DNA of 10,012 nucleotides from Thermoplasmata archaeon (GTDB lineage: Archaea > Thermoplasmatota > Thermoplasmata > Thermoplasmatales > Thermoplasmataceae): assembly GCA_021799755.1 (NCBI GenBank), contig JAJYZU010000033.1, forward strand, positions 1 through 10,012, in the 5' to 3' direction. Below are positions 6,010-10,012 of this stretch, piece by piece (within the stretch, counting starts at the first letter, position 1; each line of letters opens with the position of its first letter). A program made the position numbers and the translations under genes. The notes under the pieces are model-generated. The model searched no databases, had not been told where the DNA came from, and saw nothing but the letters and a program-made list of their open reading frames with translations.

Positions 6010-7140
6010 ATGAATCCTACAAGAGAGAAAGAAAACGGAAGGTTGAAACCTTTTGAGAAGAAGATAATTGGAATTGTGATAGCGATCGTTGTAGTCATAG
6101 CCGGTTTTTCTATATTTTACGGACTTGAATCCAGGAAGCCGGCAGGAAATGTCATTGTGATATATACATACGGCTCGTTCATGGAATACGGCAGTAACCC
6201 AAACCAGACATACAAGAATGTCTTCGGAACTTTTGAGAAAGAGTACGGAGTAACAATAGATGTGGAAAAGCCACAGGCAGGCATACTTCAGACCCTTGAG
6301 GCTCAAAGGTCAAATCCGCAGGCAAATATCGTGATCGGGCTGACCAACATGAACGGGATTCAGGCGGTGAATGACGGTCTTCTGGTAAAATATGTGCCGG
6401 AAGCTGACTCTTATATAAATTCAACGCTTCTGAAAGAGATGGGCTACTCTTCGCAGTATATAACGCCCTACGAGTATTCATACCTGGGGATAGATTACAA
6501 CAGGACATTCACAGGTAAATTCAGTCCTACCTTTCAGGATCTTCTGTCCAGCAGCAATGTCAGTAACCTTATCATTGAGAATCCCACAACAAGCAACACG
6601 GGAGAGGGTTTTCTTCTGTGGGAGATAGCGTATTATGAGTATGTTCTTCATGAAAACTGGACAAGGTGGTGGAACTCCTCTCTGCCCGCACTGAACAGCA
6701 ACCAGAACGTATATACAGACTGGAGTTCGGCATTCAGCCATTTTGAATCCAGTTCCAACCGATCCCTGCTCGTCAGTTATTTGACTGATCCGGCCTATAA
6801 CGATTACTTTGGGTATGGAAATGACACGGGTTCGACTGTAAGCGTTTACAATGGCACATACTACGGATGGAGAACCATATACGGTATAGGAATCGTTAAT
6901 GGATCTGGAAATCTGACACTCGAGGAGAAATTCGTGAATTACTTTCTGGGAAACAATGTTCAGAACGAGATTCCCACCAACGAATGGATGTATCCTGCAA
7001 ATTCCACCATAACCATGCCGTCTTATTATAACGTCACGATGAATCAGAGTAATATCACACCGCTCAACGACTATATCAACGCCACCGCAATATATGACAA
7101 CTTTGAGACCTGGGAAACCGAATGGCTGGCAATCAAGTGA
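6010..7140 (+). CDS. thiB: Thiamine ABC transporter, membrane-anchored binding protein (ThiB-like)
   Basis: This 376-residue protein captures thiamine or its phosphates outside the cell and delivers it to the permease. Segments that align with E. coli ThiB (from memory) run in order: IYTYGSF (51-57), NIVIGLTN (106-113), YEYSYLGIDYN (154-164), TTSNTGEGFLLW (193-204), DWSSAF (237-242), LLVSYLTDPAY (253-263) and IPTNEWMYPA (321-330), which includes the Trp of the thiamine-stacking site. Residues 1-18 are basic and 19-41 form a single hydrophobic anchor; there is no lipobox Cys, so the protein is probably tethered by this helix facing outward. The external domain carries 16 N-X-S/T sequons, consistent with a glycosylated archaeal surface protein. 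ATG 6010 has GGAG 6 nt upstream. The stop overlaps the permease start. Confidence 0.93.
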   Translation: MNPTREKENGRLKPFEKKIIGIVIAIVVVIAGFSIFYGLESRKPAGNVIVIYTYGSFMEYGSNPNQTYKNVFGTFEKEYGVTIDVEKPQAGILQTLEAQRSNPQANIVIGLTNMNGIQAVNDGLLVKYVPEADSYINSTLLKEMGYSSQYITPYEYSYLGIDYNRTFTGKFSPTFQDLLSSSNVSNLIIENPTTSNTGEGFLLWEIAYYEYVLHENWTRWWNSSLPALNSNQNVYTDWSSAFSHFESSSNRSLLVSYLTDPAYNDYFGYGNDTGSTVSVYNGTYYGWRTIYGIGIVNGSGNLTLEEKFVNYFLGNNVQNEIPTNEWMYPANSTITMPSYYNVTMNQSNITPLNDYINATAIYDNFETWETEWLAIK

Positions 7141-8768
7141 TGAACAGGCATGCTTCAACGGTATTGAAATGGGCGATGTTCTTCTCCCCGTCCATTTTCC
7201 TCATTCTTGTGATAGTGGTTCCGGTGGTGAACCTGTTCAGCATTTTTCCGGGCGATCTGAATCTGGTTTCACTGTTCAAATCCGGCGTCATCTCAAAGCT
7301 CGGCATGGAGGCAATATATAACTCCACTGTTCAGGGATCAATAAGTGCGTTATTCTCATTTATAGTTGGATTCCCACTTGGCCTTTTTCTCGGGAGATAC
7401 AGATTCAGATTCAGGCGATTTTTCCGATCTCTGATCGTCCTTCCATTTTTTCTTCCGTCGATTGTGGTTGTGATAGCCTTCATATCGATTTTCGGCTCCT
7501 CATCATTCCTTGGATCCAGAATATTTTTCCTCAGATATATATCATACGGTTTACCAGGGATCATTGCTGTCAACACGTTCTTCAACGCACCACTGGTGGC
7601 ATTCCTTACGTCAATCACCATTGAGCGGGCGGACAGGTCACTCGAGGAATCTGCCAAAACGCTTGGTGCAGATCAATTTAAAATATTCCGCACTGTATGG
7701 GGGAGAGATGGAGTGCTTGCCGGTCTTTCAGGGGCATTACTGGCATTTCTTTATTCCTTTGCTGGATTTACTGCACCGCTGATCATTGGGGGGACAGGTA
7801 ATTTCACAATAGAAGCCTGGATCTATTTCCTTGTGAAGACTCTGGGAAATGTAAATCTGGGAGTGCTTTTCAGCCTGTTTCAGACAGTAATTCTTGTAAT
7901 ACCTGTGATGGTTTATTCACTGATCTGGATGAGGGAAAAAAGGGTTACCGGTACTCAGGAAGAGGCCAATGAGTGGACCGCACGAGGAAAATGGCGAGGG
8001 GCAGGGAAGATTTACATGTATGCATTCAGTCTGATTGAGCTGGTTATACTTGGTTCTGTACTTGTATCGTCCATCGATCTTAACTGGGGAACCAGAATAA
8101 GCTTTTCCGGCTATTATACAATTTTTGGAAATTCCATTCATTCGACATTCGGAATATCACCGCTGGTACCATTCCTTAACACAGTGTTCTACGGTACTCT
8201 GACAGCTATCATCTCCACCCTGCTGGGGATGATGTGGATAGTGGGTAAAAGACGCCTGCGACTGTCGCCGGATTCAATACTGGACTCATTCCAGTTTATA
8301 CCACTGGTAATTCCCGGAATAGTGATGGCTTTCTCGGTATCAATAATGTTTCAGGGCAACATTTCTCCGGGGTACATTTGGATATTGATTGTACTCGTTC
8401 AGACTTCTGTTGCGGTCCCAATTGTCCTCAGGATAATATCCAGCGGCTTCTCAAGGATTCCTGATTCAATGTGGGAAGCCCCCTCCACTCTCGGCGGAAA
8501 CGCTTTCTTTGAAATTGAACTGCCACTGGCTGGATCTGCCCTGGGAACCGCGCTGATGTTTGGTTTTGCGATAAGTATGGGCGAGTTCACCGCAACGAAC
8601 TTTCTCTCGACATATACATTTATGCCACTCAGTGTGGAAATATACTCCCTTCAGTCGCTGAAGCTGGTATCTGCATCCTATGCAGCGGCATCGGTACTGT
8701 TATTGCTGAGCTTCCTGTTCTTTTATATCATTCAGAGGATCGGTGAGAATTTCATTGCAATACGTTAG
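7140..8768 (+). CDS. thiP: Thiamine ABC transporter, fused double permease (ThiP-like)
   Basis: This 542-residue membrane protein has about 12 hydrophobic segments in two halves, the size and layout of ThiP (about 536 residues in E. coli), where two permease domains are fused in one chain. Each half carries an EAA loop that docks on the ATPase: EESAKTLGADQFKIFRTVWG (169-188) and WEAPSTLGGNAFFEIELPLAG (starting at 445). A long polar linker (about 264-290) lies between the halves. The start is uncertain: ATG 7140 overlaps the binding-protein stop as TGATG and suits translational coupling, while in-frame ATG 7122 would add six residues. The C-terminus overlaps the ATPase gene. The fold is shared with iron and spermidine permeases (FbpB/PotBC type); the riboswitch and ThiB-like partner indicate thiamine. 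Confidence 0.92.
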   Translation: MNRHASTVLKWAMFFSPSIFLILVIVVPVVNLFSIFPGDLNLVSLFKSGVISKLGMEAIYNSTVQGSISALFSFIVGFPLGLFLGRYRFRFRRFFRSLIVLPFFLPSIVVVIAFISIFGSSSFLGSRIFFLRYISYGLPGIIAVNTFFNAPLVAFLTSITIERADRSLEESAKTLGADQFKIFRTVWGRDGVLAGLSGALLAFLYSFAGFTAPLIIGGTGNFTIEAWIYFLVKTLGNVNLGVLFSLFQTVILVIPVMVYSLIWMREKRVTGTQEEANEWTARGKWRGAGKIYMYAFSLIELVILGSVLVSSIDLNWGTRISFSGYYTIFGNSIHSTFGISPLVPFLNTVFYGTLTAIISTLLGMMWIVGKRRLRLSPDSILDSFQFIPLVIPGIVMAFSVSIMFQGNISPGYIWILIVLVQTSVAVPIVLRIISSGFSRIPDSMWEAPSTLGGNAFFEIELPLAGSALGTALMFGFAISMGEFTATNFLSTYTFMPLSVEIYSLQSLKLVSASYAAASVLLLLSFLFFYIIQRIGENFIAIR

Positions 8769-9717
8769 TATAAACGGTCTCAGGAAAACGTACAGGGGGA
8801 ACTTCACACTTGGTGATATAAACATGGGTGTCAACAGAGGTGAAATTTTTACCCTTATGGGACCAAGCGGATCCGGAAAGACATCATTGCTCAGGAACAT
8901 CTCAGGACTAGATTATCCAGACTCCGGTGAAATAATAGTCTCCGACAGGAATGTTACGGGACTTCCAGTCGACAGGAGAAATATCGGGCTGATATTTCAG
9001 GACCTTGCTCTTTTTCCCCATATGTCCGCATATGATAACATAGCCTACGGGCTCAGATCCAGGAGAATGAATGAGAAGAAGGTCAGCGAAAAGGTCGAGG
9101 AGATCGCGTCTCTTCTGAGAATTGAGCATACCCTTGACAGGCTCCCATCAAGGATTTCCGGCGGTGAACGACAGAGAGTGGCTCTGGCACGGTCCATAGT
9201 TCTTTCACCTGATCTTTTGCTCATGGATGAGCCCATGAGTTCCCTGGATCCTGAACTGAGATCAGAAGTGAGAGGAGAAATCAAGAGCATTTCCAGGAAC
9301 CTCGGCCTGACAATCATATACGTTACGCACGACATACAGGAAGGTTTGTACCTTGGGGATACTGTTGGAATAATATTCAGGGGTAAGCTCATGAAAATTG
9401 ACAGCCCAGAGAATATGTTTATGAATCCTCAGTCCGAGGAGATAGCGAGATTCTTTGGATACAACATAATCGATCTCCAGGGAAAGAAGATGGGAGTCCA
9501 TCCTTCAGACCTTGAGATTTCAGAAGTTCACACCGGTTTTGATGGCACCGTAGAAACCATTGGATTTGAGGGTGAGAATTACAGGGTCAACGTAAAGTAT
9601 GAAGATGATCAGATACTCCAGGTGCTTGCAAAATATTCTGAAGAAAAGAGATCAATTAAACCGGGAGACAGAATCTCTTTGGAAATGAAAAGAAAGATCA
9701 CAATAACAGAAAATTAA
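8743..9717 (+). CDS. thiQ: Thiamine ABC transporter, ATPase with TOBE-like tail (ThiQ-like)
   Basis: This 324-residue ATPase powers the importer from the cytoplasmic face. All ABC motifs are intact: Walker A GPSGSGKTS (40-48), Q-loop FQD (85-87), signature ISGGERQR (138-145), Walker B LLLMDEP (158-164), D-loop SSLD (166-169) and H-loop His196 in YVTHD. Residues about 240-324 form a beta-rich tail including GVHPSDLEI (251-259) and KPGDRISLEM (306-315), resembling the TOBE domain of MalK/PotA/FbpC-type ATPases. Bacterial ThiQ (about 230 residues) lacks it, so by sequence alone this resembles the wider CUT/FbpC group and is called ThiQ from context. GTG 8743 overlaps the permease gene by 26 nt; a TTG at 8755 preceded by GGTGA (8742-8746) is a credible alternative start. 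Confidence 0.92.
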   Translation: MRISLQYVSINGLRKTYRGNFTLGDINMGVNRGEIFTLMGPSGSGKTSLLRNISGLDYPDSGEIIVSDRNVTGLPVDRRNIGLIFQDLALFPHMSAYDNIAYGLRSRRMNEKKVSEKVEEIASLLRIEHTLDRLPSRISGGERQRVALARSIVLSPDLLLMDEPMSSLDPELRSEVRGEIKSISRNLGLTIIYVTHDIQEGLYLGDTVGIIFRGKLMKIDSPENMFMNPQSEEIARFFGYNIIDLQGKKMGVHPSDLEISEVHTGFDGTVETIGFEGENYRVNVKYEDDQILQVLAKYSEEKRSIKPGDRISLEMKRKITITEN

Positions 9718-9751
9718 GGAAAGATCAATACGCCTGTGTCATAATCCATAA

Positions 9752-10012
9752 TCAGGCTATCATTGATTTTCGTCTGACTGCATAGGCATAGAGTGATACA
9801 AGGATTCCAAGAATTACAACACCAAGCAGACTTATCACAAAATACATTCCAGTCAGCGGACCGGTGGTCGTGAATGCATCCACAGGCAGTTTATTTCCGA
9901 AGGCATTGGGATACACCATGAAATTCATTGTGAAAATATCTATTGAAGCCCAGCCAATGAAAAAGAGTTTATTTGTGACAAATTTCCTCAGTGGCTGAAT
10001 CAGGAACAGTAG
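9752..10012 (-). CDS. Partial membrane protein, C-terminal 86 residues
   Basis: The minus strand has an open frame entering from the right edge and ending at TGA (9754-9752), giving the last 86 residues of a longer protein. A hydrophobic patch (about residues 17-34 of the visible part) is followed by a polar, probably external segment of about 20 residues (NAFGNKLPVDAFTTTGPL), a clear terminal membrane helix (VISLLGVVILGILVSLYAYAV) and a short basic tail (RRKSMIA), which suggests a cytoplasmic C-terminus. The start and most of the gene lie outside the window and I do not recognise the family. It converges on the ATPase gene, with only 34 bp (9718-9751) between the stops, so it is not part of the thiamine operon. 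Confidence 0.7.
   Translation of the reverse strand, partial: LLFLIQPLRKFVTNKLFFIGWASIDIFTMNFMVYPNAFGNKLPVDAFTTTGPLTGMYFVISLLGVVILGILVSLYAYAVRRKSMIA

Noticed and set aside
6478..7158. 226-codon minus-strand open frame opposite the binding-protein gene
   Set aside because: The plus strand has convincing ThiB motifs; the minus-strand product has scattered Cys and Arg, no recognisable motif and no promoter, as expected of a shadow frame.
1..10012. tRNA, rRNA, CRISPR array, insertion sequence or attachment site
   Set aside because: No clover-leaf with a CCA end, no regularly spaced repeats, no transposase motifs and no long terminal inverted repeats were seen on either strand.

Overview
This window looks like a piece of an archaeal chromosome, most likely from the Thermoplasmatales or a close relative. 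The reasons are AT-rich TATA-like boxes placed for leaderless or short-leader transcripts, heavy use of AGG/AGA (Arg) and ATA (Ile) codons, a stand-alone archaeal-type CinA domain protein, a membrane-anchored binding protein dense in N-glycosylation sequons, and a TPP riboswitch, which among archaea is known mainly from this group. The assignment is inference; there is no rRNA gene to confirm it. By eye the base composition is near the mid-40s percent GC and fairly even, with no sign of insertion sequences, CRISPR arrays or tRNAs.

Left part (1-1892): a partial membrane protein runs off the left edge on the minus strand. Divergent from it is a probable two-gene plus-strand operon: a PH-like domain / charged helix / zinc-ribbon protein, then a CinA-family (COG1058) protein 4 nt downstream. 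The CinA gene ends tail to tail with an unrecognised minus-strand gene for a 411-residue soluble protein; the two share a palindromic TCATGA.

Middle (3123-5798): a divergent promoter region of about 235 bp separates the 411-residue protein gene from a plus-strand pair: a small two-helix membrane protein and an APC-superfamily amino-acid/polyamine-type permease, overlapping by ATGA and so probably co-translated.

Right part (5799-9717): the clearest system here is a complete thiamine (or thiamine phosphate) ABC importer. A TPP riboswitch lies in the leader, followed by a ThiB-like membrane-anchored binding protein, a ThiP-like fused double permease and a ThiQ-like ATPase with a C-terminal TOBE-like extension. 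The three genes overlap at their junctions, so they form one transcript whose translation or synthesis should fall when intracellular TPP is high. A possible Shine-Dalgarno-sequestering hairpin lies just after the aptamer. Convergent to this operon, a partial minus-strand membrane protein gene runs off the right edge.

Nothing here is convincingly a wholly new system. The most useful points to follow are the archaeal riboswitch with its putative expression platform, the unusual architecture of the binding protein and ATPase, the PH/zinc-ribbon protein, and the unrecognised 411-residue and two-helix proteins.
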